DNA from: a virus
Reading direction: 5' to 3' (one strand)
Virus record (IMG/VR): IMGVR_UViG_3300002140_000041
Location: 1-21,941 of that record
Length of the DNA: 21,941 nt
A program made the position numbers and the translations under genes. The notes below the pieces were generated by a model that saw nothing but the letters and a program-made list of their open reading frames with translations, was not told the DNA's origin and made no database searches. Positions 3,534 to 11,493 of the stretch are shown piece after piece. The number at the start of each line of letters is the position of its first letter. The stretch's first letter is position 1.

Positions 3534-6047
3534 ATGGCAACCCAAGATACTCAAGACCTTATGCAACTTCAGATAAGTCTGGAAGAAGGCATGTCAGCAA
3601 GAGGCGTTAAGCGCTTCTGGAAAAACCTAAACGATGCCAAAGAGGCAGGGCGAGAGGATGAGACAAGCTATGGTCAAAAGATCATCAGTGGTCGCATGGA
3701 TGTCTTATCCAAAGCGATAGGCACTTGGTTGTCTGAAGCCAATAGCGGCAAAGGGGGTCGATCTTCTATCGCTGCTGGCTTGCTTAAAGGCGCTGACACA
3801 AGGAAGGTTTCTTTCCTCGCGATGAAGGCGGTTATGAGTTGCGTATCAAAGACCAAAACCATCCAATTTGTTGGTATGGCTATCGGCTCTCTGATCGAAA
3901 CCGAGTACCGCATGCAAGCCGTGAGAGATGTCGAAGAGGCGGGCTACAAGAGGCTCCTAAAGGAGGCTACAAAGCGCGGCAGTACATTTCATAGACGTAT
4001 GTATGCCATTAGGGCTTCAGACGCTGTAGCGGGGTTTTCAGCATGGAGTAAGACAGACCGTCTTCACCTTGGCGTAAAGCTGCTGGACATCATCATGGAG
4101 ACCATAGGTTTGGTTGAAGTTACCCATGTCAAATTGGGTCTCAAAAAGTCCGCCAACATCGTTAGGGCTTTGCCAGAAACTTTAGAGTGGATTGACAAGC
4201 GCAACAACTTTGTTCAACACCTGCGCCCGGTCTACGAACCGATGGTTGTTCAGCCAATGGATTGGACATCGCCGCTAGGTGGTGGCTATGTCAGTAGTTG
4301 TATCGAACCCCTGCGGTTGGTCAAGGTTAAAAACAGCGGCTACTTTGAGGAGCTTAAAAACGCTGATATGCCGATGGTCTACAACGGTGTCAATGCATTG
4401 CAAAGAACGCCGTGGCAGATCAATACGGAGGTCTACGAGGTGATGAACCACCTCTGGGAAACCAGCTCTGACCTTGGGGGTATACCGCCCAAAGATGGCT
4501 TGCCTTTGCCGCCCATACCGCATGACATCGATACGAACGAAGATGCCCGTAAAGCGTTTAGGCGTGACACCGCTAAAGCCCATCAACTGAACGTCTCCTT
4601 GATGGGTCAGCGCATTGGTTTCCAACTGGCTATCGACATCGCCTCACGTTACAAGGGGTTCCGAAAGATAGCATTTCCGTATCAGCTTGATTTCAGAGGC
4701 AGGGTTTACGCTGTGCCGCATCTAAACCCTCAGGGTGCTGACTACCAAAAGGGTCTTTTGCGTTTTGCGAATGGCAAACCATTGGGTTCTGAAGGTTGGA
4801 AGTGGTTAGCAATGCATGGCGCTAACTTGGCAGGTAACGACAAAGTCAGCTTGGAAGACCGTGTTAACTGGGTTCTCGAAAATGAATCAGAGATATGTGC
4901 CATAGCAGCGGATCCGTATGGTGAAAAAGGCTGGGCAAATGAAGTTGGCGGTATGAAGATAGATAAGCCGTGGCAGTTCCTTGCATTTTGCAAAGAGTGG
5001 GCTGGCTATGTAGCGCAGGGTGAGAGCTTTATATCTAAGCTACCTGTGGCGCTAGACGGCTCCGCCAGCGGCATCCAACATTTCTCCGCCATGCTCAAAT
5101 CTGAGACAGGCGCTTGTGTCAACCTGACCCCGGCTGACAAGCCATCAGATGTGTATGGGATGGTCGCAGCGCAGTGTGTTGAGCAAGCGAACCAAGACCT
5201 TGTGAGCGGTACAGAAGATTCATTGATGCATAACGACCTTGGGGTTCCTTACATCCTTGAGGGAACTAAGACGTTAGCTGCTCAGTGGTTGAAGTTTGGA
5301 ATCACCCGCAAGACCTGTAAGCGCCCAGTGATGACACTGAGCTACGGTGCTAAGGAGTTTGGGTTCAAGGATCAGGTCATGGAGGACATCCTGAAGCCAG
5401 CCTACGCAGCCGCAGGTACGGGCGGTGGATTTCCGTTCCAAGCAGATGGGTACAGGGCGGCAATCTACATGGCTAAGGTGTTGTGGAAGTCAGTTGCTAC
5501 AACATTGGTAGCTCCTGTCCAAGCGATGGAATGGTTGCAGGGTGCTGCGTCACTGGTGGTTCAAGAAGGTCTGCCAGTTAGCTGGACGACACCGATTGGG
5601 TTCCCTGTTCAGCAAAGCTACATGAACATGGAAGCTAGGAGAGTAAAGACGCACTTGTCAGGAAAGCTTGTCTACATATCCATGAACGACGAGACGGACT
5701 CACTTGACAAGCGCCGTATGAAGTCAGCCATTTCTCCGAACTTTATCCATTCTTGTGACGCAGCCCATCTACTTAAAACGGTATCGGACGCACGGGATCA
5801 GGGCATTACTAACTTCGCCATGATTCACGATTCGTTCGGCACGTTGGCGGCAGACACTGAGCACTTGTTCAGAATCGTTAGGGAATCATTCGTAGAGATC
5901 TACACACAGGTCAATGTGTTGGACAACTTTCGAATAGAAATTGAGAACCAGTTGAGCGAGGAGTCGAGGCACAAGCTTCAACCACTGCCAGCTTTTGGAA
6001 GTTTGGATATTCAAGGAGTACTTGAGTCCAAATATTGTTTTGCCTAG
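3534..6047 (+). CDS. Single-subunit DNA-dependent RNA polymerase (T7 gp1 family)
   Basis: An 837-residue T7-type RNA polymerase (T7: 883) that transcribes the phage middle and late genes. Visible landmarks: DFRGRVYAVPHLNPQG (T7 DWRGRVYAVSMFNPQG region); motif A LDGSASGIQHFS with catalytic D508 (T7 D537); motif B TRKTCKRPVMTLSYGAKEFGF, with K596 and Y604 matching T7 K631 and Y639; motif C MIHDSFGT with D766 (T7 D812). The C-terminus ends in -FA, as the T7 'foot' does. The region aligned to the T7 specificity loop (between GFPVQQSY and SPNFIHS) differs at the promoter-reading residues, so T7 promoters should not be recognised. The start follows AAAGAGAAA. The gene is intact and ends in TAG. A palindrome and a GGTTGCACA element follow immediately. 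Confidence 0.98.
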   Translation: MATQDTQDLMQLQISLEEGMSARGVKRFWKNLNDAKEAGREDETSYGQKIISGRMDVLSKAIGTWLSEANSGKGGRSSIAAGLLKGADTRKVSFLAMKAVMSCVSKTKTIQFVGMAIGSLIETEYRMQAVRDVEEAGYKRLLKEATKRGSTFHRRMYAIRASDAVAGFSAWSKTDRLHLGVKLLDIIMETIGLVEVTHVKLGLKKSANIVRALPETLEWIDKRNNFVQHLRPVYEPMVVQPMDWTSPLGGGYVSSCIEPLRLVKVKNSGYFEELKNADMPMVYNGVNALQRTPWQINTEVYEVMNHLWETSSDLGGIPPKDGLPLPPIPHDIDTNEDARKAFRRDTAKAHQLNVSLMGQRIGFQLAIDIASRYKGFRKIAFPYQLDFRGRVYAVPHLNPQGADYQKGLLRFANGKPLGSEGWKWLAMHGANLAGNDKVSLEDRVNWVLENESEICAIAADPYGEKGWANEVGGMKIDKPWQFLAFCKEWAGYVAQGESFISKLPVALDGSASGIQHFSAMLKSETGACVNLTPADKPSDVYGMVAAQCVEQANQDLVSGTEDSLMHNDLGVPYILEGTKTLAAQWLKFGITRKTCKRPVMTLSYGAKEFGFKDQVMEDILKPAYAAAGTGGGFPFQADGYRAAIYMAKVLWKSVATTLVAPVQAMEWLQGAASLVVQEGLPVSWTTPIGFPVQQSYMNMEARRVKTHLSGKLVYISMNDETDSLDKRRMKSAISPNFIHSCDAAHLLKTVSDARDQGITNFAMIHDSFGTLAADTEHLFRIVRESFVEIYTQVNVLDNFRIEIENQLSEESRHKLQPLPAFGSLDIQGVLESKYCFA

Positions 6048-6049
6048 TA

Positions 6050-6065
6050 CTTACCACGTGGTAAG
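6050..6065 (+). promoter_or_regulatory. Perfect 16-bp palindrome after the RNA polymerase gene
   Basis: CTTACCACGTGGTAAG is a perfect palindrome with no loop, centred on CACGTG. It starts 3 nt after the RNA polymerase stop and ends 4 nt before promoter-like copy C. With no loop, a dimeric protein-binding site is more likely than an RNA hairpin. It could be an operator acting on the adjacent promoter; the binding protein is unknown. Confidence 0.5.
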
Positions 6066-6069
6066 CAAA

Positions 6070-6092
6070 GGTTGCACATAAGGAAAAGGAGC
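6070..6092 (+). promoter_or_regulatory. GGTTGCACA element, copy C (candidate phage RNA polymerase promoter)
   Basis: This 23-bp element is nearly identical to copy B (21 of 23). The segment CACATAAGGA resembles a T7-type initiation region, with a likely start at G6082 or G6083. It precedes the small gene at 6099 and the ssDNA-binding-protein operon. The 3' part AAAAGGAG also serves as a Shine-Dalgarno sequence for the ATG at 6099, so part of its conservation could be translational. Confidence 0.6.
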
Positions 6093-6098
6093 CAGTAA

Positions 6099-6242
6099 AT
6101 GCACGACACAGAAACCAGCGCTTTGGCGCAAGCAATCTTCACATGGGAATCAGGCCGACACATCAGCCTAGTTCTCGCCACAAAACTAATGGAGGAGGGT
6201 TATGACCTTCCTTCACTTGAAAACCATTATTTCAATCAATGA
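6099..6242 (+). CDS. Small hypothetical protein ahead of the ssDNA-binding protein
   Basis: A 47-residue frame beginning MHDTETSALAQAIFTWESG and ending HYFNQ. Its ATG lies 8 nt behind AAAAGGAG, and its TGA overlaps the next start as ATGA. It therefore has the same coupled architecture as clear genes nearby. It has one predicted helix (TWESGRHISLVLATKLMEEG) and no membrane or catalytic motif. Placement as the first gene after the RNA polymerase recalls the small T7 gene 1.x/2 proteins, but no homology is claimed. Function unknown. Confidence 0.55.
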   Translation: MHDTETSALAQAIFTWESGRHISLVLATKLMEEGYDLPSLENHYFNQ

Positions 6243-6841
6243 CAACAGTAAACAAACGATTCGTAACACCTGCGGGTACTGCGTTATACCCACGCTTAAA
6301 TGAACCAGATTTCAAGTTCAATGAGGCAGGTGAGTACAAAACAGGTCTGGTAATCCCAGCTGCTGATGCTCAGGAATTCATCGGAATCCTTGAGGGTCTA
6401 TACGACGAAGCTCAAGAGACGATCAAGGCAGAACAGCCCGGAAAAAAAATCAAGAAGGCTGACCCACCTTGGACAATCCAAGACGACGGCAGCTTGATGG
6501 TTCGCTTCAAGATGCGCGCCAAGATCAAGACCAAAGCTGGTCGTGAGATGTCGCTCACACCGGTCATCGTAGATGCCAAGGGAACGCCTTGCGACGTTCA
6601 GGTAGGTGGTGGTAGCCGCATCAAGGTTGCGTTCACCACAGCCCCGTATCACACCGCCCTCGTAGGCGCTGGCTTGTCCATGCGACTCCAAGGTGTGCAG
6701 GTTCTCACGTTGTCTCAAGGCGGCGGTATGGACTTGGGCTTCGGTGTTGAAGAGGGCTTCACTGCCCAACCTGAAGTTGCTCAGAAGTCAGCACCAGCAA
6801 AGGCTCCTGCCCGTGATGAAGAAGAAGACGCAGACTTCTAA
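6239..6841 (+). CDS. Single-stranded DNA-binding protein (T7 gp2.5-like)
   Basis: A 200-residue protein (T7 gp2.5: 232) expected to coat ssDNA and contact the polymerase and primase-helicase. The N-terminal 150 residues form a beta-rich OB-like region (FVTPAGTALYPRLNEPDFKF..., then IKVAFTTAPYH... and GLSMRLQGVQVLTL). The tail is Ala/Pro/Lys linker followed by acidic DEEEDADF, ending in phenylalanine exactly as gp2.5 does; that acidic-aromatic tail mediates protein contacts in T7. Its order, RNA polymerase then SSB then endonuclease, is the T7 order. Its end overlaps the endonuclease start by 26 nt. Confidence 0.9.
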   Translation: MTTVNKRFVTPAGTALYPRLNEPDFKFNEAGEYKTGLVIPAADAQEFIGILEGLYDEAQETIKAEQPGKKIKKADPPWTIQDDGSLMVRFKMRAKIKTKAGREMSLTPVIVDAKGTPCDVQVGGGSRIKVAFTTAPYHTALVGAGLSMRLQGVQVLTLSQGGGMDLGFGVEEGFTAQPEVAQKSAPAKAPARDEEEDADF

Positions 6842-7241
6842 GGAGACATTGGAATTCGGGTTCACGTTAGGTTTCCGCAGCGGCTTGGAAGAGTCCGTTG
6901 CGGAATCATTAACAAAGCGTGGTGCGGACTACCTGTACGAACAGGTGGTGCTGCGCTTCACTAAACCCTCTAAGGCATGCCGCTACACACCGGACTTTGT
7001 GTTGGCTAACGGGATCATTGTTGAGACTAAAGGACGCTTCCTGACCGCTGATCGGCAGAAGCACATTTTAGTTAAAGCACAGTATCCCGAACTTGACATC
7101 AGGTTTGTATTCAGTAACAGCAAGACCAAGATTTCCAAGGGATCCAAAACAACATACGCAGACTGGTGCAAAAAGCACGGCTACCAGTTCTCAGATAAAG
7201 ATATTCCCGATTCATGGATCGCGGAAAAGGCACATGGCTAA
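6816..7241 (+). CDS. Endonuclease I, Holliday-junction resolving (T7 gp3-like)
   Basis: A 141-residue protein (T7 gp3: 149) that cleaves branched DNA during replication and helps degrade host DNA. The catalytic set is visible: a Glu in SGLEESVAESL, Asp in YTPDFVL, and Glu and Lys in VETKGRF, matching T7 E20, D55, E65 and K67. The start ATG at 6816 lies inside the SSB tail and gives MKKKTQTSKETLEFG. An upstream in-frame start at 6693 would only add an SSB-shadow sequence. It overlaps the amidase start by 8 nt. Position between SSB and lysozyme is as in T7. Confidence 0.93.
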   Translation: MKKKTQTSKETLEFGFTLGFRSGLEESVAESLTKRGADYLYEQVVLRFTKPSKACRYTPDFVLANGIIVETKGRFLTADRQKHILVKAQYPELDIRFVFSNSKTKISKGSKTTYADWCKKHGYQFSDKDIPDSWIAEKAHG

Positions 7242-7665
7242 ACGTAAAGAAACTAAATATATCGCGGTGCATTGCGCTGCTACTCCTGCCGGGATGGACA
7301 TTGGGGTTAAAGAGATCGACCGCTGGCATCGCCAGAAAGGGTTCCTGAAGGTGGGTTACCACTTCGTTATCCGCCGTACTGGTCAGATCGAACTAGGTCG
7401 AGATGAAGATGAGATCGGCGCACATGTGCAAGGCTACAACGCCGTGTCCATTGGTGTGTGTCTAGTGGGCGGCGTAGATGCAGATGATGTGTCTAAAGCT
7501 GAGAACAACTTTACTAAAGAACAGTTCTCAACGCTGCGAACGCTGCTCGAACGTCTCCAGATTCAATACCCAGATGCGGAAGTCCTAGGACACCGTGACT
7601 TCCCAGACGTTGCCAAGGCTTGTCCATCTTTTGATGTTCGAGCTTGGCTTAAATCAACCAACTAA
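7234..7665 (+). CDS. N-acetylmuramoyl-L-alanine amidase / lysozyme (T7 gp3.5-like)
   Basis: A 143-residue zinc amidase (T7 lysozyme: 151) that cuts peptidoglycan amide bonds for lysis. Zinc and catalytic residues match T7: H13 in YIAVHCAA (T7 H17), Y42 in VGYHF (Y46), H120 in LGHRD (H122), K128 (K128) and C130 (C130). In T7 this protein also binds and inhibits the RNA polymerase; that second role is possible here but not visible in sequence. No signal peptide is present, so it would need the holin at 19256 for access to the wall. The start is the ATG at 7234 within the endonuclease end. A terminator follows 5 nt after the stop. Confidence 0.96.
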   Translation: MAKRKETKYIAVHCAATPAGMDIGVKEIDRWHRQKGFLKVGYHFVIRRTGQIELGRDEDEIGAHVQGYNAVSIGVCLVGGVDADDVSKAENNFTKEQFSTLRTLLERLQIQYPDAEVLGHRDFPDVAKACPSFDVRAWLKSTN

Positions 7666-7670
7666 CAAAC

Positions 7671-7690
7671 GGGGCGCAAGCCCCTTTTTT
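7671..7690 (+). terminator. Rho-independent terminator after the amidase gene
   Basis: GGGGC-GCAA-GCCCC followed by six T residues: a 5-bp GC stem closed by a GNRA-type tetraloop. It would end transcripts of the SSB-endonuclease-amidase group. The T-run ends one base before the primase-helicase ATG at 7692, so primase-helicase expression requires readthrough, or a start further upstream. Confidence 0.85.
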
Positions 7691-7691
7691 C

Positions 7692-9314
7692 ATGGAACAA
7701 ACCGACAGTGACTTCCTACAGCATGAGCCTTGTCCCAGCTGTGGATCAAAGAACAACCTTGCCCGTTACACCGATGGTCACGGCTACTGCTTCGGCTGTC
7801 AGCACCATGAAAAAGGTGACGGGTCAGTACCAACAATTCAGAAAGCAAAGATGAGTAGCGATTTCATAAGCGGCGACTTCGCTGCATTAAGCAAGAGAAG
7901 AATTACGGAAGAGACCTGTCGCAAGTTTGGTTACCGAGTTGGCATGACAGAGGATGGACGCAAGGTTCAACTCGCACCCTATTTCGATAAGGACGGTGCG
8001 ATGGTTGCCCAGAAGGTACGCACTGCATCCAAGGATTTCTGGGCTATTGGAAAGCTCAGTAGCGGACAGTTGTTTGGTCAACGTCTGTGGGCAGCAGGTG
8101 GTAAACGGATCATCGTCTGCGAAGGTGAGATAGACGCGATGTCAGCCTCTCAGGCGCAGGGAAATAAGTGGGCGACAGTGTCAGTACCCACGGGATCCTC
8201 AGGCGCTAAGAAAGCCTTAGCTGCGAACCTGGAGTACCTTGAGTCGTTCAATGAAGTGGTGTTGATGTTTGACCAAGACACCGCTGGGCAGGAGGCTGCC
8301 GCTGAGTGTGTGACTTTGTTCACACCCGGCAAGGCGAAGGTTGCAACCCTGCCACTTAAAGATGCCAACGACATGCTGGTAGCTCGTAGAGAAGATGAGC
8401 TTGTCAGGGCAATCTGGGAAGCAAAGACCTACAGACCCGATGGCATCGTCACGGTTAGTGATGTGCTTGAGCAAATCAGTAAGCCATTAGAAACCGGGTT
8501 CCCATGGTTCCTCGAAACGCTTACCAAGCTGACCCACGGTAGAAGGCTTACGGAGGTGTACGGGGTGGGCGCAGGTACGGGTGTCGGAAAAACCGACTTC
8601 ATTACCCAGCAGATTGCCTACGACGTTCAGGTGCTGAAGATGAAGGTAGGCGTGGTGTTCCTTGAGCAACAGCCTAGCGAGACAGTCAAGCGGATCAGCG
8701 GGAAGATCGCAGGTAAGCGCTTCCATGTACCCGGCGAGGACTGGACAACAGAGGAACTCATAAGCACCGCCAAGGGGCTTGAGGAATACCTGTACATGTA
8801 CAACTCGTTTGGTGAAACAGACTGGGCAGTTGTCAAAGCAAAGATCAGATACCTCGCGGTGTCTGAGGGTGTCCAACTCTTCTATGTGGATCACCTGACA
8901 GCCATGGCGAACACAGAATCCGAACGCGAAAGTTTGGAAAAAATTATGAAGGAACTTGCGGGTTTAGCTAATGCCCTACAGGTCGTAATCACCTTCGTTT
9001 CCCACCTATCTACACCATCAGAAGGTCGCAGCCATGAGGAAGGCGGCAGGGTCTCTATCAAAAACTTCAAGGGCAGTAGATCCATAGGCTTCTGGAGTTA
9101 CTTCATGTTCGGTCTTGAGAGAGACCAGCAACACGAAGATCCATTAATCAGTTCAACAACAACGTTTCGCGTTCTCAAGGATCGATTCACAGGCCAAGCA
9201 ACTGGCTCATTGATCTACCTTGCCTACGACCCAGTGACTGGTCGGCTATCCGAGACAGTCAAACCTATATCTAAATCGGAGTTCAAAGATGAAACAGTAC
9301 AACAAGATTTCTAA
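7692..9314 (+). CDS. DNA primase-helicase (T7 gp4-like)
   Basis: A 540-residue bifunctional protein (T7 gp4: 566). The N-terminal zinc-binding primase domain has C14-x2-C17 and C33-x2-C36. The TOPRIM region shows CEGEIDAMSA and LMFDQDTAGQEAA (acidic metal ligands). The helicase domain has Walker A GAGTGVGKTDF with K300, then VVFLEQQPSE, a Walker B-like LFYVDHLTAM and a VSHLSTP segment as in DnaB-type hexameric helicases. It unwinds DNA and makes RNA primers for the polymerase at 9503. The start directly abuts a terminator T-run and lacks a good ribosome binding site. MEQTDSDFLQHEPCPSC matches the family N-terminus, so this start is kept. The end overlaps the next gene by 26 nt. Confidence 0.96.
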   Translation: MEQTDSDFLQHEPCPSCGSKNNLARYTDGHGYCFGCQHHEKGDGSVPTIQKAKMSSDFISGDFAALSKRRITEETCRKFGYRVGMTEDGRKVQLAPYFDKDGAMVAQKVRTASKDFWAIGKLSSGQLFGQRLWAAGGKRIIVCEGEIDAMSASQAQGNKWATVSVPTGSSGAKKALAANLEYLESFNEVVLMFDQDTAGQEAAAECVTLFTPGKAKVATLPLKDANDMLVARREDELVRAIWEAKTYRPDGIVTVSDVLEQISKPLETGFPWFLETLTKLTHGRRLTEVYGVGAGTGVGKTDFITQQIAYDVQVLKMKVGVVFLEQQPSETVKRISGKIAGKRFHVPGEDWTTEELISTAKGLEEYLYMYNSFGETDWAVVKAKIRYLAVSEGVQLFYVDHLTAMANTESERESLEKIMKELAGLANALQVVITFVSHLSTPSEGRSHEEGGRVSIKNFKGSRSIGFWSYFMFGLERDQQHEDPLISSTTTFRVLKDRFTGQATGSLIYLAYDPVTGRLSETVKPISKSEFKDETVQQDF

Positions 9315-9516
9315 TCAACAACTAGCAGTTGTGACCCACATGACTTTGGCTGGTTCAATCACCCGCCGCGAAGCTTGGGTTGACCACGGCATCGCAAACC
9401 TCACCGCCGTTATCTCAAAGCTGCGTATAGCTGATTTCCATATCCGTATGCGACGACGCATCCACCCTGTCACGCTTCACAGCTACGCAGAGTACTCACT
9501 AGATGCTACTGTTTGA
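9289..9516 (+). CDS. Small winged-helix/HTH DNA-binding-like protein, paralogue 1
   Basis: A 75-residue basic protein with a compact helix-turn-helix pattern: helix QQLAVVTHMTLAG, then SITRREAWVDHGIANLTAVISKLR, the usual 'G-x-hT-x-x-EA-...-I-x-x-LR' plan of small phage HTH proteins, then a basic segment RMRRRIHP. It starts behind GGAG, overlaps the primase-helicase by 26 nt, and overlaps the DNA polymerase start by 14 nt, so it is coupled to replication genes. A similar protein follows the polymerase at 11290. DNA binding is inferred from the pattern; its target is unknown. Confidence 0.65.
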   Translation: MKQYNKISNQQLAVVTHMTLAGSITRREAWVDHGIANLTAVISKLRIADFHIRMRRRIHPVTLHSYAEYSLDATV

Positions 9517-11290
9517 CATAGAGACCAACGGACTATTACCTGAAGTAAGCACTCTTCACTGCATCGCAACCTACGATACACAGACATCTGAAGCGCGGAT
9601 CTACTCCTCGCTTGCTGGTGATCTAGAGACCGGAATCAGAAGCATCATGGATGCCCCCCTCATTGGGGGACACAACGTGATCAAGTACGACATCCCCGTT
9701 CTCCAGAAACTGTACCCCCACACATTCAAGATTGACCCAGCAAAGGTGTTCGACACACTGATCGCTGCACGTCTGATATGGACAAACATCAAAGACACCG
9801 ACGCGGGTTTACTCCGCCAAGGTAAGCTGCCCGGCAAACGTTTCGGAAGCTTCGCACTAGAAGCATTCGGCTACAGGCTGGGCGAGATGAAGGGAGAGTA
9901 TTCGGGAGGTTGGGAAACAGTTAACCAAGACATGATTGACTACTGTATTCAGGACGTTCAGGTCACCACAAAACTCTGGGAAAAGATTAAGTCAAAGAAC
10001 TATCCGAAGACCGCACTCACTCTTGAGCATGAAGTCGCATGGCTGATTGCACAGCAGGAGCGCAACGGCTTTTGTTTTGATGAAGCCGCAGCAGTAACTC
10101 TATTTACAAAGTTACTGAAGCGTCAGTCAGAGCTACAGCTTGAGCTTGAAACGTTCTTCGGATCTTGGGAGTCCCCACTCCCTGACTTCATTCCAAAGCG
10201 CGCTAACAAAACCAAAGGTTACCTCGCAGGGGTTCCGGTCAAGCGCAGTCAAACAATCGTATTCAATCCACAGTCACGTCTGCATATTGCTGACAGGCTC
10301 ATGGCTTTGTACGGCTGGACACCGACTGTGTTTACCGATGGTGGATCAGTGAAGGTGGACGAGACCGTCATCGGCTCACTGACATACCCGCCATGCCCAA
10401 TTCTTAACGAGTACCTAACGGTCGAGAAGCGTTTATCACAACTCGCAAACGGCAAACAAGCTTGGATGCGTGTAGTTAACAAAGGAAAAATACATGGCTC
10501 AGTTACGACGAACGGCGCTGTTACTGGGAGGGCGACCCATAGCTATCCCAATATTAGCCAAGTCCCAAACAGCGGCTCTCCTTATGGCTCCGAGTGTCGC
10601 TCCCTCTTCACCGTCCCCGAAGGTTGGTTCCTTGTTGGCAGCGACCAATCCGGCCTCGAATTGAGATGTCTTGCCCACTTCCTTGCAAGGTTGGACGGTG
10701 GGCAATACGCAGAGGCTGTGGTCAACGGGGATGTCCACACGCTTAACCAACATGCAGCAGGTCTAGCAACCAGAGCTGAGGCTAAGACATTTATTTATGC
10801 TTGGTTGTACGGCGGCGGTGATGAGTTGGTCGGCAACATCGTTGGTGGTGGGGACAAGGAAGGACGCAAGATAAAGTCTCGCTTCCTGAAGGCTAACCCA
10901 TCCATCAAAGAACTCCGCAATGCTGTTGTGTTCAAGGCAGAGAACGAGAAGAAGTTAATCGGTTTGGATGGCAGAACCATTCACATACGTGCAGCCTTCA
11001 GTTCTCTCAACGCACTCCTTCAGGGTGCTGGTGCAGTCCTCTGTAAGAAGTGGATCGTGCTGGTTGAGCGAGAGCTTAGTAAGACCCTGAAGCACGGGTG
11101 GGACGGCGACTACGTGCTGTGTGCTTGGTCACACGATGAGACCCAGCACGGCTGTAGGACTCTAGAGATCGCCGAGTACGTAGCCAAGGTCTGCTGCGAA
11201 CAAGCAGTCCAAGCAGGACTGGCATTTAACTTCCGATGCGCCACGGCTGGCGAAGCAAAGATCGGAAAGAACTGGGCGGAGACACATTGA
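9503..11290 (+). CDS. DNA polymerase, family A with 3'-5' exonuclease (T7 gp5-like)
   Basis: A 595-residue replicative polymerase (T7 gp5: 704). Exonuclease: Exo I D5-I-E7, Exo II HNVIKYD63, Exo III YCIQD151, all acidic residues present, so proofreading should be active. Polymerase: motif A SDQSGLELR with D381 (T7 D475), motif B RAEAKTFIYAWLYGGG, and motif C SHDET with D545 (T7 D654). The distance from Exo III to motif A is 230 residues against about 301 in T7. The shortfall is about the size of the 76-residue T7 thioredoxin-binding insertion, so that domain is probably absent. The start at 9503 matches the family N-terminus. It is flanked by two small HTH genes. Confidence 0.97.
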   Translation: MLLFDIETNGLLPEVSTLHCIATYDTQTSEARIYSSLAGDLETGIRSIMDAPLIGGHNVIKYDIPVLQKLYPHTFKIDPAKVFDTLIAARLIWTNIKDTDAGLLRQGKLPGKRFGSFALEAFGYRLGEMKGEYSGGWETVNQDMIDYCIQDVQVTTKLWEKIKSKNYPKTALTLEHEVAWLIAQQERNGFCFDEAAAVTLFTKLLKRQSELQLELETFFGSWESPLPDFIPKRANKTKGYLAGVPVKRSQTIVFNPQSRLHIADRLMALYGWTPTVFTDGGSVKVDETVIGSLTYPPCPILNEYLTVEKRLSQLANGKQAWMRVVNKGKIHGSVTTNGAVTGRATHSYPNISQVPNSGSPYGSECRSLFTVPEGWFLVGSDQSGLELRCLAHFLARLDGGQYAEAVVNGDVHTLNQHAAGLATRAEAKTFIYAWLYGGGDELVGNIVGGGDKEGRKIKSRFLKANPSIKELRNAVVFKAENEKKLIGLDGRTIHIRAAFSSLNALLQGAGAVLCKKWIVLVERELSKTLKHGWDGDYVLCAWSHDETQHGCRTLEIAEYVAKVCCEQAVQAGLAFNFRCATAGEAKIGKNWAETH

Positions 11291-11493
11291 TGTCAATACC
11301 CGAAGTTCTAAAGCAAGCATACCTAACCCCCTTCACAGTCCAGTCCAACTTTGCACGACGCAACGCGGTTCACATCGCGCTGCTGGCAAGCACTGGTTAC
11401 CTGACAACTGTGGAGGGGAAGGAGCTATTTGGAAAGACATGGCGCTGTACTGCGCTTGCACTCACAACCCTTAAAAACGAGAACTACCTTTGA
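11290..11493 (+). CDS. Small winged-helix/HTH DNA-binding-like protein, paralogue 2
   Basis: A 67-residue protein whose ATG overlaps the DNA polymerase stop by one base (TGATG). From residue 25, AVHIALLASTGYLTTVEGKELFG and then TALALTTLKNENYL follow the same plan as the gene at 9289 (hydrophobic helix, G-x-hT, acidic/E position, hydrophobic recognition helix, L-x-x-x-hydrophobic end), but with few identical residues. It lacks the basic C-terminal tail of the other copy. It probably binds DNA, but its function is unknown. Alternatively it is an unrelated small helical protein, since the similarity is modest. Confidence 0.6.
   Translation: MSIPEVLKQAYLTPFTVQSNFARRNAVHIALLASTGYLTTVEGKELFGKTWRCTALALTTLKNENYL

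Noticed and set aside
6045-6095. In-frame 16-residue extension of RNA polymerase if its TAG were read through
   Set aside because: The T7-like C-terminus ends naturally in -FA just before TAG, and an added tail would disturb the active-site foot; the open frame is most likely chance.
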